The notes under the pieces were generated by a model. The model was not told the origin of the DNA. It ran no database searches and was given only the letters and a program-made list of their open reading frames with translations. A stretch of DNA of 64,000 nt from assembly GCA_903899015.1 (NCBI GenBank), contig CAIUHP010000048.1, positions 21,362-85,361 of the forward strand. The letters run 5' to 3'. Made by a program: the position numbers and the translations under genes. This document shows positions 16,926 to 26,140 of this stretch, one piece after another. The stretch comes from an uncultured Armatimonadota bacterium (lineage in GTDB: Bacteria > Armatimonadota > Fimbriimonadia > Fimbriimonadales > Fimbriimonadaceae). Positions within the stretch are counted from its first letter, which is position 1. Each line of letters opens with the position of its first letter.

Positions 16926-19416
16926 GAGATCATGGATGTGTATGGCAATGCTGCTCCCCGGACTAGCATTCGGCCAATTCTTTACTGGTAGCGGAGTCGA
17001 TTCTCCTAATTCCATACGACCTTGGATGGATTTCAAGCTCAATACGAAGACGAAAATTAAGCTTGACTTCCGTGATGCAAACGTTGACAGCATTATTGGT
17101 CTCTACGAAAAGGCGTCCGGAGTCACGATTGTAAAAGATCCAACTCTTACCGGAAAGATCACGATCACGAGTGCCAAGCCCGTAACCTTGAATGATGCAT
17201 TCGCGATTCTTAAGGCGAACCTCGATTTAAAGGGTTTCGATATTACTAAGGATGGCAACTTCCTGGTTATCAAGAATCGAACACAAGGTGGTCCTGGTGG
17301 CGGACGCAACGGTGGGGGAATAGATTTCTCATCCATGATGGGCGGCGGCGCTGGTGGCGATCAGGGCAACAACGTCAACCTGAAGGTCTATCCAATCAAC
17401 TTCGCAAACGCGGCTCAGCTTGCAAAGGTCGTAAACGACGTTTACTCAGGCAATTCGCTAAGCCCCTTCGGTGGCGGCGGCAATCCCTTTGGTGGTGGAG
17501 GACGATTCGGTGGCGGTGGCGGTGGGGGGCAGTTCGGTGGCCGAGGCGGAGCTGCTCAGTTTGGCGGCAACAACAACACGGCCAACATGATGCGCCAGAT
17601 GTTTGGAGGCGGCCAAAACCAACCGGTCGTGAAAGCATCGTCGGACGACTATACGAACTCCGTCATTATCAGCGCCACCGACAAAGATCAGCGCCAGGTG
17701 GGAGACTTAATTAAGCAGCTCGACAAGAACTCCGAAGAGCCGCTGAAGCCTCATGTCTTTGCTCTCAAATATGCGTCTGTGAACGACGTTCAGCCAGTTG
17801 TGCTCAACGTTCTCCAGACGAATGCGCCTAAGGGCAAATTTGGCTCAGGACCACAGTCTCTGCAGTCAACATTCCAGAACGCACTTCGAATTGGTACGGG
17901 GCAAGCTGCTTCGGGACCCGTTGTATCGGATTTGCGAACGAACTCTCTTGTCGTCACGACCACGCCGGCAAACCTCCAAATCGTTGATAAGCTGATTAGC
18001 ACTTTAGACCAGCCAGTTGTTTTCCAAAGCACGACACTTGTTGTTCCTCTTGAAAACGCCCGCGCAGATACGGTTGCTAACCTTTTCTTGCAAGCATTTG
18101 GCCAAAGGCAAGGAACGACGACTTCCGCAGCTAATCGCAATACATTCAGTGGAGCGAATACAAGTAGCAACTCTTCGGTAAATGGCCGAACAACTGGTGC
18201 CGGTGGTGCTGGCGGCGCTGCACGTCCAGGTGGAGACATTGGAGTAGGTGATAACGGATTGGCGCAAAACGCGCTACCGATTAACCTCCAAGATCCAAAT
18301 GCTGGAAGTGGGGACTTGCTCACATCCATTGGAGTCGTCCAAGGATTTGGCGGCGGCGGCGGCGGTGGTCGAGGCGGCTTCGGTGGTGCTTTCGGTGGAG
18401 GCGGTGGTGCCCAAGCTGGTACCCAAAACTCAGTAACTCAAACCCGAGACGCTTCAGGTCAGATCGTCAACCTTCGAGATTTGACTGGAAACGTAACCGT
18501 GATTCCGAATATGGATTCGAACTCGCTCATCGTGGTAACCACTCCCGAAAATCGAGAGATCATTCAGAACATCCTCAAGCAACTTGATAAAGTTCCTCAG
18601 CAAGTCATGATCCAAACGATCATTGTTGAGGCGACCATCGGAAAAGCTGAGCAGTTCGGTCTTGAGTGGAAGTACTCGCACCAGAAAGGCAAGACGACGA
18701 ACACGGGTGGCGACACGTTCGGGCTCGCTGGAGCAAATCCAGCGTTGCAAGGCTTTACGTACACCTTGACCGGCGGAGACGTGACCGGCTTCTTCAACAT
18801 GCTGCAGACGGATACGAAGTTTCAAGTTCTCTCAACCCCGAGGATCTTTACTTCGAACAACACTCAAGCTCAAATCAATATCAGTCAGAGCATTCCGTAC
18901 ATTGTTAGCACCATTCAGAACACGAACGGGACCAACAGCTTCAACTATGCCTTCCAAGACGTCGGTATCGTTCTGACGGTAACTCCCCGAATTACAAGCA
19001 ACGGCTACGTAAACATGGATGTAACCCAGACGGCCAATGACCTCCAGGGCTACACCAACTTTAATGCTCCGATCGTGAACCAGAGACAGGCTGATACGAC
19101 GGTTTCAGTGAAGGACGGAGAAACAATTGTTCTTGGTGGCATTATGCAGAGCCAAGTTACCGCGACGGTGAACAAGATTCCTCTGTTAGGAGATATTCCT
19201 CTCTTGGGTGAACTGTTCAAGTCCAAAACGAAGAACGTTTCGAAGACTGAGCTTCTCGTATTCCTAACGCCAACCGTTATTCGAGATCCAGCCGAGGCAA
19301 AGAAGCTCAAAGAACAGACTCAGAAAGAAATGAGCTCAACCACTCAAGACGATTTCAATAATTTACAACCAAAGAAGGGTGGTGCAAATCCACCGGTCAA
19401 GAAAGGAGGCAATTAG
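16915..19416 (+). CDS. gspD: Secretin GspD/PilQ-like
   Basis: 833 residues from ATG at 16915 (GGAGGAACGACTG before it), overlapping the previous gene by 11 bases; a signal peptide (MCMAMLLPGLAFGQFF) supports this start. An N0/STN domain (KIKLDFRDANVDSIIGLYEK, VTIVKDPTLTGKITI) is followed by N1-N3 repeats (VYPINFANAAQLAKVVNDVY; HVFALKYASVNDVQPVVLNVL; LVVPLENARADTVANLFLQA) and the C-terminal secretin barrel ending VPLLGDIPLLGELFKSKTKN-like sequence with TELLVFLTPTVI. Three Gly-rich insertions interrupt the N domains (around residues 140-155, 190-225 and 430-520). It forms the outer-membrane channel, which fixes the cell as didermic. Confidence 0.94.
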   Translation: MEIKRSWMCMAMLLPGLAFGQFFTGSGVDSPNSIRPWMDFKLNTKTKIKLDFRDANVDSIIGLYEKASGVTIVKDPTLTGKITITSAKPVTLNDAFAILKANLDLKGFDITKDGNFLVIKNRTQGGPGGGRNGGGIDFSSMMGGGAGGDQGNNVNLKVYPINFANAAQLAKVVNDVYSGNSLSPFGGGGNPFGGGGRFGGGGGGGQFGGRGGAAQFGGNNNTANMMRQMFGGGQNQPVVKASSDDYTNSVIISATDKDQRQVGDLIKQLDKNSEEPLKPHVFALKYASVNDVQPVVLNVLQTNAPKGKFGSGPQSLQSTFQNALRIGTGQAASGPVVSDLRTNSLVVTTTPANLQIVDKLISTLDQPVVFQSTTLVVPLENARADTVANLFLQAFGQRQGTTTSAANRNTFSGANTSSNSSVNGRTTGAGGAGGAARPGGDIGVGDNGLAQNALPINLQDPNAGSGDLLTSIGVVQGFGGGGGGGRGGFGGAFGGGGGAQAGTQNSVTQTRDASGQIVNLRDLTGNVTVIPNMDSNSLIVVTTPENREIIQNILKQLDKVPQQVMIQTIIVEATIGKAEQFGLEWKYSHQKGKTTNTGGDTFGLAGANPALQGFTYTLTGGDVTGFFNMLQTDTKFQVLSTPRIFTSNNTQAQINISQSIPYIVSTIQNTNGTNSFNYAFQDVGIVLTVTPRITSNGYVNMDVTQTANDLQGYTNFNAPIVNQRQADTTVSVKDGETIVLGGIMQSQVTATVNKIPLLGDIPLLGELFKSKTKNVSKTELLVFLTPTVIRDPAEAKKLKEQTQKEMSSTTQDDFNNLQPKKGGANPPVKKGGN

Positions 19417-19420
19417 CGTA

Positions 19421-20128
19421 ATGTTTCTCAAAAAATTAGTAGTAATCGTAGCAGTCGCTGCTCTCGTGGGCAGCGCAATGGCACAGGGCGGCGGCGGCGG
19501 TCGTGGCCAGAGAGGCGGTGGACGTGGCGGTAACCCCAATAGTCCAATGTCGTTGATCAATCGAGCAGACGTTCAGAAGGATCTCGGAATCACCGAAGAT
19601 CAGAAGACCAAGCTCACTGAGATTCGAACCAACTCACGACAGAAGATGACGGATGCGCGAACCGCTGCTGGAGATGACCAGGCAGCAATGAGAGCAGCCA
19701 TGACCAAGGTAAACGAGGAAGTCACGAAGGAGCAGCTCGCTGTTCTCACAGCTGACCAGCAGAAGCGACTTACCGAGATCTTCATTCAGGTTCGGGGCAC
19801 TCAAGCTGTTCTAAATGCCGACATCCAGAAAGCTCTGGAGGTTACTGATGACCAGAAGACCAAGATAGCTGACCTTCTAAAGAGACAGCAACAGGCCAAC
19901 CAGGAGATTCAGGCTAAGGTTCGCGATCAGTCGATCGATCAGGCTGAGGCTCGAACTGAAATGCAGAAGAACACCAAGGTTCTTGGCGAAGAGGTCGACA
20001 AGGTTCTTACCGATGCTCAAAAAGCTAAGTTGAAGGAGATGGAAGGCAAGAAGTTCGTTGCTGACGCTCCAACGGTTGGCGGCGGTGGTGCTGGTGGACG
20101 ACGAGCCGCAAATGGTGGCGGTAACTAG
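19421..20128 (+). CDS. Secreted Spy/CpxP-like helical protein with Gly-rich ends
   Basis: 235 residues with a signal peptide (MFLKKLVVIVAVAALVGSAMAQ). The N-terminal mature part is GGGGGRGQRGGGRGGNP, the middle is nearly all helix with repeated LTxxQ-like motifs (LGITEDQKTKLTEIR, LAVLTADQQKRLTEIF, LEVTDDQKTKIADLL, LTDAQKAKLKEME), and the end is again Gly-rich. The repeated motifs are those of Spy/CpxP-like periplasmic chaperones, though the motif is also common in unrelated envelope proteins. It is last in the secretion operon, four bases after gspD, before a strong terminator. It may be a chaperone for, or a substrate of, the system. Confidence 0.72.
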   Translation: MFLKKLVVIVAVAALVGSAMAQGGGGGRGQRGGGRGGNPNSPMSLINRADVQKDLGITEDQKTKLTEIRTNSRQKMTDARTAAGDDQAAMRAAMTKVNEEVTKEQLAVLTADQQKRLTEIFIQVRGTQAVLNADIQKALEVTDDQKTKIADLLKRQQQANQEIQAKVRDQSIDQAEARTEMQKNTKVLGEEVDKVLTDAQKAKLKEMEGKKFVADAPTVGGGGAGGRRAANGGGN

Positions 20129-20146
20129 GCAGTAATTGTCTAAGGT

Positions 20147-20185
20147 AAAGAGGCTGTTGCTCATTTGGGCAACAGCCTCTTTTTA
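20147..20185 (+). terminator. Rho-independent terminator of the secretion operon
   Basis: AGAGGCTGTTGC (20149-20160) and GCAACAGCCTCT (20169-20180) form a perfect 12-bp stem with an eight-base loop, followed by TTTTT. It sits 20 bases after the Spy-like gene stop. Confidence 0.93.
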
Positions 20186-20267
20186 CGTCTAGAGGCTGCT
20201 CCGTGCCGGGTTTTGATATCGGTTAAGGAGAAATTTAGTATTTCCAGGCATACTTGCCAATACGAAT

Positions 20268-22778
20268 ATGATCTTGAGTTTAATCTCCTGTTTTCTGTTG
20301 GTCACCGGTGCTCAACATAGTGAGAAGTCCTCTCTTGAGTTGAAACTCAGCCCCATTCCAAACCAAGTCACGCGCAAATCAGGATTCTTTTCCTTTGGAA
20401 ACAACACCGTGATTGTTTCTCAGGTCGGCAACAGCTCCGACCAATATGCGGGTCAGCAAATTAAGGAAGAAGTGCTCACCGATTTGGGAATCAAGATCGG
20501 AACTGGCCGCGTTTCTCGTCCGCGAATTATCGAACTCAAACGAACCGCTCAACCAGTTTCGGTTCAGGATCAGGGGCAAGGCTATCGACTTGATGTTGAG
20601 TCGCAAAAGATTACGATCTCGGCGGCAACTGACGATGGAATTTTCTATGGCGTGCAGACTCTCAAACAGCTGATTCGCGGAAACCGAGTGAATCGTGTCG
20701 CTATTCCGGCTTGTACGATCATCGACTGGCCAAAGCTACATTACCGTGGCTGGCAGCATGACATTAGCCGTGGTCCCATTCCGACTCTGGCATTCCTCAA
20801 AAAGGAAATTCGGCTCTTATCTGAATTCAAACTGAATCTCTTCACGCTGTACACGGAGCATGTTTTTAAGCTCAAGAAGCATCCGACCATTGCTCCAGCA
20901 GACGGAATCACAGCCGATGAAATCAAAGTGTTATGTGCCTACGGGCGTAAATATCACGTTGAAGTGGTTGGGAATTTCCAATCATTTGGTCACTTCACCA
21001 ACATCCTGAAAGTGCCAGGTTATCGTCAACTCGGCGAGAATTCTGATGTCATTAGCCCAGCAAAAGAAGCGAGCTATCGCTTCCTAAACGACGTTTATTC
21101 TGAGATTGCGCCTGCTTACGACAGCCACCTATTCACGATTAATTGCGACGAAGTTTCGGGTCTTGGTGACGGTCCGAGCAAGGATTTGGTGAAGAAACTC
21201 GGTGTTGCAGGTGTTTATGCCAAACACATCAATCGCATCGCTTCCCTGCTCAGACCTTACGGCAAGACCGCGATGATGTGGGGAGATATCGCGTTGAACT
21301 ATCCCGCGATCGTTCCTCAACTTCCTAAGGACCTTATCGTCCTGCCTTGGGCTTACGACCCCCGTCCAAGTTTTCAAAACCAGATTGAGCCATTTACCAA
21401 ATATGGACTTCGATTTATGGTCTGCCCCGGTGTTTCCTGCTGGAGTCAGATTTGGCCCGATACTCAAAGCGCGTCCGTAAATATTTCAAACTTCATTCGA
21501 GATGGGGCTCGGCTCGGAGCGATGGGCGCTCTCAATACATCGTGGGATGACGACGGACAAAACCTTTACAACGACAACTGGTACGAATTTGCCTGGGGCG
21601 GAGAGTGCTCGTGGAGCCCGGTCAAACTCGTTTCTGGCACCGCTCCCGATAAGGTCACCGCTAATCGAGTCCGCGTCTTTAACGCGACATTCCCAGCGGT
21701 CTTTTATGGAATTCAAGGTGATCAGGTCGCCAATGCCATCAACGATTTGAGTCTATTGAGAACCAACCCAATCTCGGGTGGACTCGGCAATGCAGCCCTT
21801 TGGCGAGATCCGATTCAGACGCTACAGAGCATCCCTTCAACGGTTTCTGTGGAGGATTTTAAATCCAAGGCTCATGCCATTCGAATGATCTTCGAAACGA
21901 CTCCTGCAAGTGCAAGTCACTCTGCGGAGACGCTCAAATTTGCGGCCTTTGCGGCTAAAGAGATTGAATACCTGGCCGACGTACTCCTAGCGGTTCAATC
22001 GCTTCAGAAGGGTGATGATAACGCGATGGAGCCCATTGCTAAGGAGCTTCAGTCACTTAGAAATGAATACCAAGTGCTCTGGACATTGGAGAATCGACCG
22101 TACTGGCTTGATGGCAACCTGGCACGTTTTGACCGAATGATCAAAACACTCCGTTCGTTCACTCACCGAGTATTGATTCAGTCAACGATTCCAGGAAATG
22201 GTAGCGCTCCAATCTCCATTCGCCCGATTTCTCCTGGGGCCGAGATTTATTACACCGTCGATGGATCCAATCCAACTTCAAGTTCAACTCGATATACCGA
22301 GCCGTTTCTTATAACGAAGACCGGAACTGTCAAGGCAATTGGAATCTGGCCTGGAAGTATGAACTCGCCCATCGAGTCTCAAATGGTCTACGTACCGGTC
22401 CTACCGTGTACGATTCATACCAACCTGAATCCATACGATGACCACTCGGCCATAAAAGCCTTTGATGGCGACCTAAACACCTTCTTTTGGTCTAGCGGCA
22501 ACGTTTACAAGGGTGATTTTTTCGAGATTCAACTGGCAACACCGCGAGAAGTGTCCGAGATCCATGTTGTCACCGGACATCCCGATCACCAAGAGGATTA
22601 TCTTCATTACGGGGCAGTTGAAGTTTCAAACGGCTCGGAAAAGTATGAGAAAGTAGCTGATTTCCATAACGGGGTTGCTCATGCTTCGTTGAGTTCAAAA
22701 CTAATCTCGAAGATTCGATTGTCGGTAAGTGGAACACAGGGCAATTGGCTCGTTATTCGAGAGATTCAGATCAAATAA
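20268..22778 (+). CDS. GH20 beta-N-acetylhexosaminidase
   Basis: 836-residue exported enzyme releasing terminal N-acetylhexosamine from chitin fragments, glycans or cell-wall material. A hydrophobic signal (MILSLISCFLLVTGAQ) is followed by a GH20b domain (LKLSPIPNQVTRKSG, GYRLDVESQKITISAATDDGIFYGVQTLKQL) and the catalytic barrel (DWPKLHYRGWQHDISRGP, HLFTINCDEVSGLGDG with the catalytic Asp-Glu pair). The C-terminal third holds a chitobiase-like Ig fold (ISPGAEIYYTVDGSNPTSSS) and a discoidin/F5-8C-type carbohydrate-binding domain (AIKAFDGDLNTFFWSSG, VSEIHVVTGHPD). It lies just before a sugar ABC transporter that may import its products. Confidence 0.9.
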   Translation: MILSLISCFLLVTGAQHSEKSSLELKLSPIPNQVTRKSGFFSFGNNTVIVSQVGNSSDQYAGQQIKEEVLTDLGIKIGTGRVSRPRIIELKRTAQPVSVQDQGQGYRLDVESQKITISAATDDGIFYGVQTLKQLIRGNRVNRVAIPACTIIDWPKLHYRGWQHDISRGPIPTLAFLKKEIRLLSEFKLNLFTLYTEHVFKLKKHPTIAPADGITADEIKVLCAYGRKYHVEVVGNFQSFGHFTNILKVPGYRQLGENSDVISPAKEASYRFLNDVYSEIAPAYDSHLFTINCDEVSGLGDGPSKDLVKKLGVAGVYAKHINRIASLLRPYGKTAMMWGDIALNYPAIVPQLPKDLIVLPWAYDPRPSFQNQIEPFTKYGLRFMVCPGVSCWSQIWPDTQSASVNISNFIRDGARLGAMGALNTSWDDDGQNLYNDNWYEFAWGGECSWSPVKLVSGTAPDKVTANRVRVFNATFPAVFYGIQGDQVANAINDLSLLRTNPISGGLGNAALWRDPIQTLQSIPSTVSVEDFKSKAHAIRMIFETTPASASHSAETLKFAAFAAKEIEYLADVLLAVQSLQKGDDNAMEPIAKELQSLRNEYQVLWTLENRPYWLDGNLARFDRMIKTLRSFTHRVLIQSTIPGNGSAPISIRPISPGAEIYYTVDGSNPTSSSTRYTEPFLITKTGTVKAIGIWPGSMNSPIESQMVYVPVLPCTIHTNLNPYDDHSAIKAFDGDLNTFFWSSGNVYKGDFFEIQLATPREVSEIHVVTGHPDHQEDYLHYGAVEVSNGSEKYEKVADFHNGVAHASLSSKLISKIRLSVSGTQGNWLVIREIQIK

Positions 22779-22805
22779 AGTTTAAGGATACAATTCACGC
22801 AACAA

Positions 22806-22829
22806 GCTCAAATCGCTTAGAATTTGAGC
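22806..22829 (+). promoter_or_regulatory. Short inverted repeat before the ABC transporter genes
   Basis: GCTCAAAT (22806-22813) and ATTTGAGC (22822-22829) form a perfect 8-bp palindrome with an 8-base gap, 31 bases before the solute-binding protein start. There is no T-run after it, so an operator for a sugar regulator is as likely as a weak terminator of the GH20 gene. Confidence 0.4.
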
Positions 22830-22859
22830 ACGAAAGGTTTGGCAGCATAAGGTTGATTC

Positions 22860-24212
22860 ATGATTAAAAGAACACTTGGTTCCTTGGCGGTGCTTACCGC
22901 AGTTAGTTTTGCCTTGATTGGGTGTGGCGATGGAGGATCGAAGACGGCTGATGGGGCGGGAGCTCCTGCCGGAGGCGGAAACGGAAAGGACCTAGATGTC
23001 GTTTCTTTCTCCGGTGGATATGGTCTTGATTTCTTCGAAAAGGCAGCAAAGGAATACCAAGAGAAGCATCCAGGTGTGAATATTGCGGTAACTGGTGGCC
23101 CACGATCTTGGGAGCAACTTCGACCTAAGTTCGCAAATGGCACCCCTCCCGGGCTCACTTGGCCAGGCTGGAGTATGGACTACTGGGCGCTTATTTATGA
23201 CAATCAAGTTCTGCCGCTGGACGATGCTCTGAAAACCCCTGCTTATGATGGCAAAGGTACGTGGGGAGACACATTTGAACCGACACTTCTAAAGCTGGGT
23301 CAGTATCAAGGCAAGCAGTATGAACTTCCCTATCACTACAACGTGCTAGGGTGGTGGTATGACCCAGGCGTTTTCGCCAAACACGGTTGGACGGTGCCGA
23401 AGACCTTTAATGAATTGTTGGTGCTAAGCGCGAAAATTAAGGCGGCCGGCATGGCCCCCATTACTTACCAGGGCAAATATCCCGCCTACATGGTTCAAGG
23501 ATTCCTCTTCCCTTGGGCTGCCAGTGTTGGTGGAATAAAAGTCTTAGACGATGCGCAAAGTCTCAAACCAGGCGCGTGGAAAGATCCGGCCTTCCTCAAG
23601 GCAGCGCAAATGATCAAGCAACTCGCCGATGCGGGCTACTTTGAGGATGGCGCAAATGGATTGGACCACACCGAATCTCAGATGGAATTCCTCCAGGGCA
23701 AAGCTGCGATGATTCCTTGCGGTACTTGGCTGTTCTCAGAGATGAGCAAGACGATGCCTGCAGGCGCAAAGATGGCTTACATGCTTCCTCCCGTTGCGGA
23801 TGGCGGAAAGGGTGATCCCAGCGCGGTTCAGATCGGTATTGAGCCATGGATCGTACCAACCAAAGGTGCGAATCACGAACTGGCGATTGACTTCTTCAAA
23901 TACATGACCTCACTCGACAAGGCGAAGCAGTTCGTTGAAGAGAAAGGCACGCTCATGGCGATCAAGGGCAGCGATCAAGCCAAGCTTCCCGAACATCTCA
24001 AAGAACCAGCTCGGTTGTTCCGAGAGTCGAAGACGGTTTACGCGATCGAATACGATCAGTGGTATGCCAAGTTTGGCGACGAGGTTAAGAACGCGATGAC
24101 ATCGCTCCTCAACGGTTCTAAAACACCTGAACAGTTTGTTCAAACATGTGAAGATGAAGCTGAAAAAGTCCGAAAGGATAAATCCAAGCCGATTCACGAG
24201 ATGACTCGCTAA
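22860..24212 (+). CDS. Sugar ABC transporter solute-binding lipoprotein (family 1)
   Basis: 450 residues. A lipoprotein signal peptide ends in LIGCGDGG (Cys near residue 22). The mature part is a family-1 extracellular solute-binding protein (VVSFSGGYGLDFFEKAAKEYQEKHPGV, PPGLTWPGWSMDYW, LPYHYNVLGWWYDPGVFAKHGW, FLQGKAAMIPCGTWLFSEM). Family 1 binds oligosaccharides; the many Trp and Tyr residues fit sugar stacking. Context with GH20 suggests amino-sugar oligomers, but this is inference. Two hairpins separate it from the permease genes, a usual way of keeping more binding protein than permease. Confidence 0.9.
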   Translation: MIKRTLGSLAVLTAVSFALIGCGDGGSKTADGAGAPAGGGNGKDLDVVSFSGGYGLDFFEKAAKEYQEKHPGVNIAVTGGPRSWEQLRPKFANGTPPGLTWPGWSMDYWALIYDNQVLPLDDALKTPAYDGKGTWGDTFEPTLLKLGQYQGKQYELPYHYNVLGWWYDPGVFAKHGWTVPKTFNELLVLSAKIKAAGMAPITYQGKYPAYMVQGFLFPWAASVGGIKVLDDAQSLKPGAWKDPAFLKAAQMIKQLADAGYFEDGANGLDHTESQMEFLQGKAAMIPCGTWLFSEMSKTMPAGAKMAYMLPPVADGGKGDPSAVQIGIEPWIVPTKGANHELAIDFFKYMTSLDKAKQFVEEKGTLMAIKGSDQAKLPEHLKEPARLFRESKTVYAIEYDQWYAKFGDEVKNAMTSLLNGSKTPEQFVQTCEDEAEKVRKDKSKPIHEMTR

Positions 24213-24232
24213 ACGTTTGAGTCACAATAGTT

Positions 24233-24291
24233 GACCGCTAACGGTCGAATCTGGCCTGATGTCACAAACATCTGTGAAGTGTCATCAGGCC
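24233..24291 (+). promoter_or_regulatory. Two hairpins between binding protein and permease genes
   Basis: A small hairpin GACCG-CTAA-CGGTC (24233-24246) is followed by a larger one, GGCCTGATG (24253-24261) with CATCAGGCC (24283-24291), whose loop contains TCACA/TGTGA that can pair further. No T-run follows, so a transcript-stabilising or attenuating structure is more likely than full termination. Confidence 0.6.
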
Positions 24292-24333
24292 TACTGATTC
24301 AGTTAGAACACCGAAATTGAAAGTGATGCCGTC

Positions 24334-25224
24334 TTGATCAGGAATAGAGCCCGGACCGCCTTTATCGTCACCTACCTTGCACCAGCCGTGCTCATCTACG
24401 GAGTGTTTGTGATATGGCCGGTCATACAAGCCTTCGGTTTCTCCATGTTCAAATGGAGTGGGCTTTCCCAGAACAAGAAGTTTGTCGGTTTCGACAATTT
24501 TAAGGACCTATTTCACGACAACGTATTTTGGATGGCCCTGCTTCACAACGCAGAGATTTTTGCTATTGGCGGGTCCATCATTCTTATTCTGGGACTAGGA
24601 GTTGCGCATGCAATGCAAGGAAATGGACGCTTTACTCGCGCCTTGCGAAGTGTCTACCTATTCCCCAACATCATGTCGCTGGTAGTTGTCGCGGTCCTGT
24701 GGCAATTTCTTTACAACCCTCGGATGGGGCTCTTCAATGCGGTAGCCGACTTATTCGGAAAGCAAAAGCATCGACTTGATATCTTAGGTACACCCGGCAC
24801 GGCGCTTCCGGGCGTGATCATCACCTTTGTATGGTTTGCTGCCGGCTTTTACATCATGTTGTTCTCCGCCGGTATTCGGCAGATTCCCGAAGAGGTCGTT
24901 GAGGCTTCAAAGTTGGACGGCGCGGAAGGATTCGTGAGATTTAAGAAGATCACGCTTCCCCTCCTTTGGTCGGTCGGAAGGATTGCTCTTGTTTACTTGG
25001 TCATCAACACCTTGAACGTGTTTGCGCTGGTTTTCCTGATGACAACAGGAGGCCCTGATCGAAAGACAGAAGTGATGCTCACCTACCTTTACGAGCAAGC
25101 TTTCGTAAACAGCGATTACGGTGCGGCAACCGCTCTTGCCGTTGCCAACTTCGTCATTGTCATGGCAGTTAGTGGTCTCATTCTAAAGTTGACGAAGAAT
25201 GATCCCACCGGAGCAACCCGATGA
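24334..25224 (+). CDS. Sugar ABC transporter permease (MalF/UgpA-like)
   Basis: 296 residues with about six transmembrane segments, starting TTG at 24334. The first (IVTYLAPAVLIYGVFVIWPVIQ) and WPVIQAFGFSMFKWSG are usual in UgpA-type permeases. The EAA loop that contacts the ATPase reads EVVEASKLDGAEGFVRFKKITLPLL. It overlaps the next permease gene by four bases (ATGA). No ATPase subunit is encoded near it, so a shared MsmK/UgpC-type ATPase elsewhere is likely. Confidence 0.92.
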   Translation: MIRNRARTAFIVTYLAPAVLIYGVFVIWPVIQAFGFSMFKWSGLSQNKKFVGFDNFKDLFHDNVFWMALLHNAEIFAIGGSIILILGLGVAHAMQGNGRFTRALRSVYLFPNIMSLVVVAVLWQFLYNPRMGLFNAVADLFGKQKHRLDILGTPGTALPGVIITFVWFAAGFYIMLFSAGIRQIPEEVVEASKLDGAEGFVRFKKITLPLLWSVGRIALVYLVINTLNVFALVFLMTTGGPDRKTEVMLTYLYEQAFVNSDYGAATALAVANFVIVMAVSGLILKLTKNDPTGATR

Positions 25225-26069
25225 AAGCTTTAGCCCAGTTAATTGTTCTTGCCAAGAAGTCGATGACGTTTGCCTTCGTGGCCTTGTTCACACTGTCCGT
25301 CGTTTTGCCTCTGCTTTGGATGACGATGACGTCTGTGAAGTCGAGTCCCGAGATCTTCGCTTCGCCGTGGGGTTTGCCGACAACTCCTCACTGGGATAAC
25401 TTTGCGAATGCTTGGAAAGCAGCCGGAATAGCGCATTACTTCGCGAACAGTTTGATCGTTACCACCGCGACGTTGATCTTCTTGATTCCAATTGGGGCGA
25501 TGGCGGCCTATATATTCGCTCGTTATCCCTTCCCTGGCTCGAAGCTACTTTTTGGATCCTTCTTGGGCGGAATGATGTTCCCCCAATTCCTGATCATCGT
25601 TCCTCTGTTTGCGTTAATGAGTAACACTCATTTGCTCGACACGAAGATCGGCCTGACGATCGTCTACATTGCCTATTCTCTGCCGTTCACGATATTTGTT
25701 TTGACAGGGTTCTTCCAGACCTTGCCAAAGGACTTAGATGAAGCGGCGATGATTGACGGCTGCAGCCATTCACGCACTTTCTGGCAAGTTATGTTGCCGT
25801 TGGCTAAACCCGGTTTGATCGTAGTGGGGATCTTTAACGGCATCGGATTGTGGAACGAGTACTCACTGGCCTTAGTATTGGCCAACAGCGAGCAAAACAA
25901 AACCTTGCCTCTCGGAATTGCAAACCTTGCGATGGTGATGCACTATTCGGGTGACTGGGGGGCTCTTTTTGCAGGTCTCGTGATCGTTATGGTGCCCGTC
26001 CTCATCGTTTACTGGTTCTTTAGAGAGAAGATCCACGAAACAATGCTTGCCGGCGCTATCAAAGGCTAA
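25221..26069 (+). CDS. Sugar ABC transporter permease (MalG/UgpE-like)
   Basis: 282 residues, about six TM segments. The first long hydrophobic segment and MTSVKSSPEIFASPWGLP, then NFANAWKAAGIAHYFANSLIVT, are typical of UgpE/MalG-type permeases. The EAA loop reads DLDEAAMIDGCSHSRTFWQVMLPLAKPGL. It pairs with the preceding permease to form the membrane channel. The gene ends the transporter cluster; the next gene is convergent. Confidence 0.92.
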   Translation: MKALAQLIVLAKKSMTFAFVALFTLSVVLPLLWMTMTSVKSSPEIFASPWGLPTTPHWDNFANAWKAAGIAHYFANSLIVTTATLIFLIPIGAMAAYIFARYPFPGSKLLFGSFLGGMMFPQFLIIVPLFALMSNTHLLDTKIGLTIVYIAYSLPFTIFVLTGFFQTLPKDLDEAAMIDGCSHSRTFWQVMLPLAKPGLIVVGIFNGIGLWNEYSLALVLANSEQNKTLPLGIANLAMVMHYSGDWGALFAGLVIVMVPVLIVYWFFREKIHETMLAGAIKG

Positions 26070-26140
26070 GGCTAGCTATTCTGCTACGCGACGCAAACCT
26101 CTTTTCGCCCTTCAGAATCCTGCGTTCACTGGGGTACTGA

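Noticed and set aside
17790..18329. 179-codon frame opposite the secretin
   Set aside because: Antisense of Gly-rich repeats; Pro/Ala-rich shadow.
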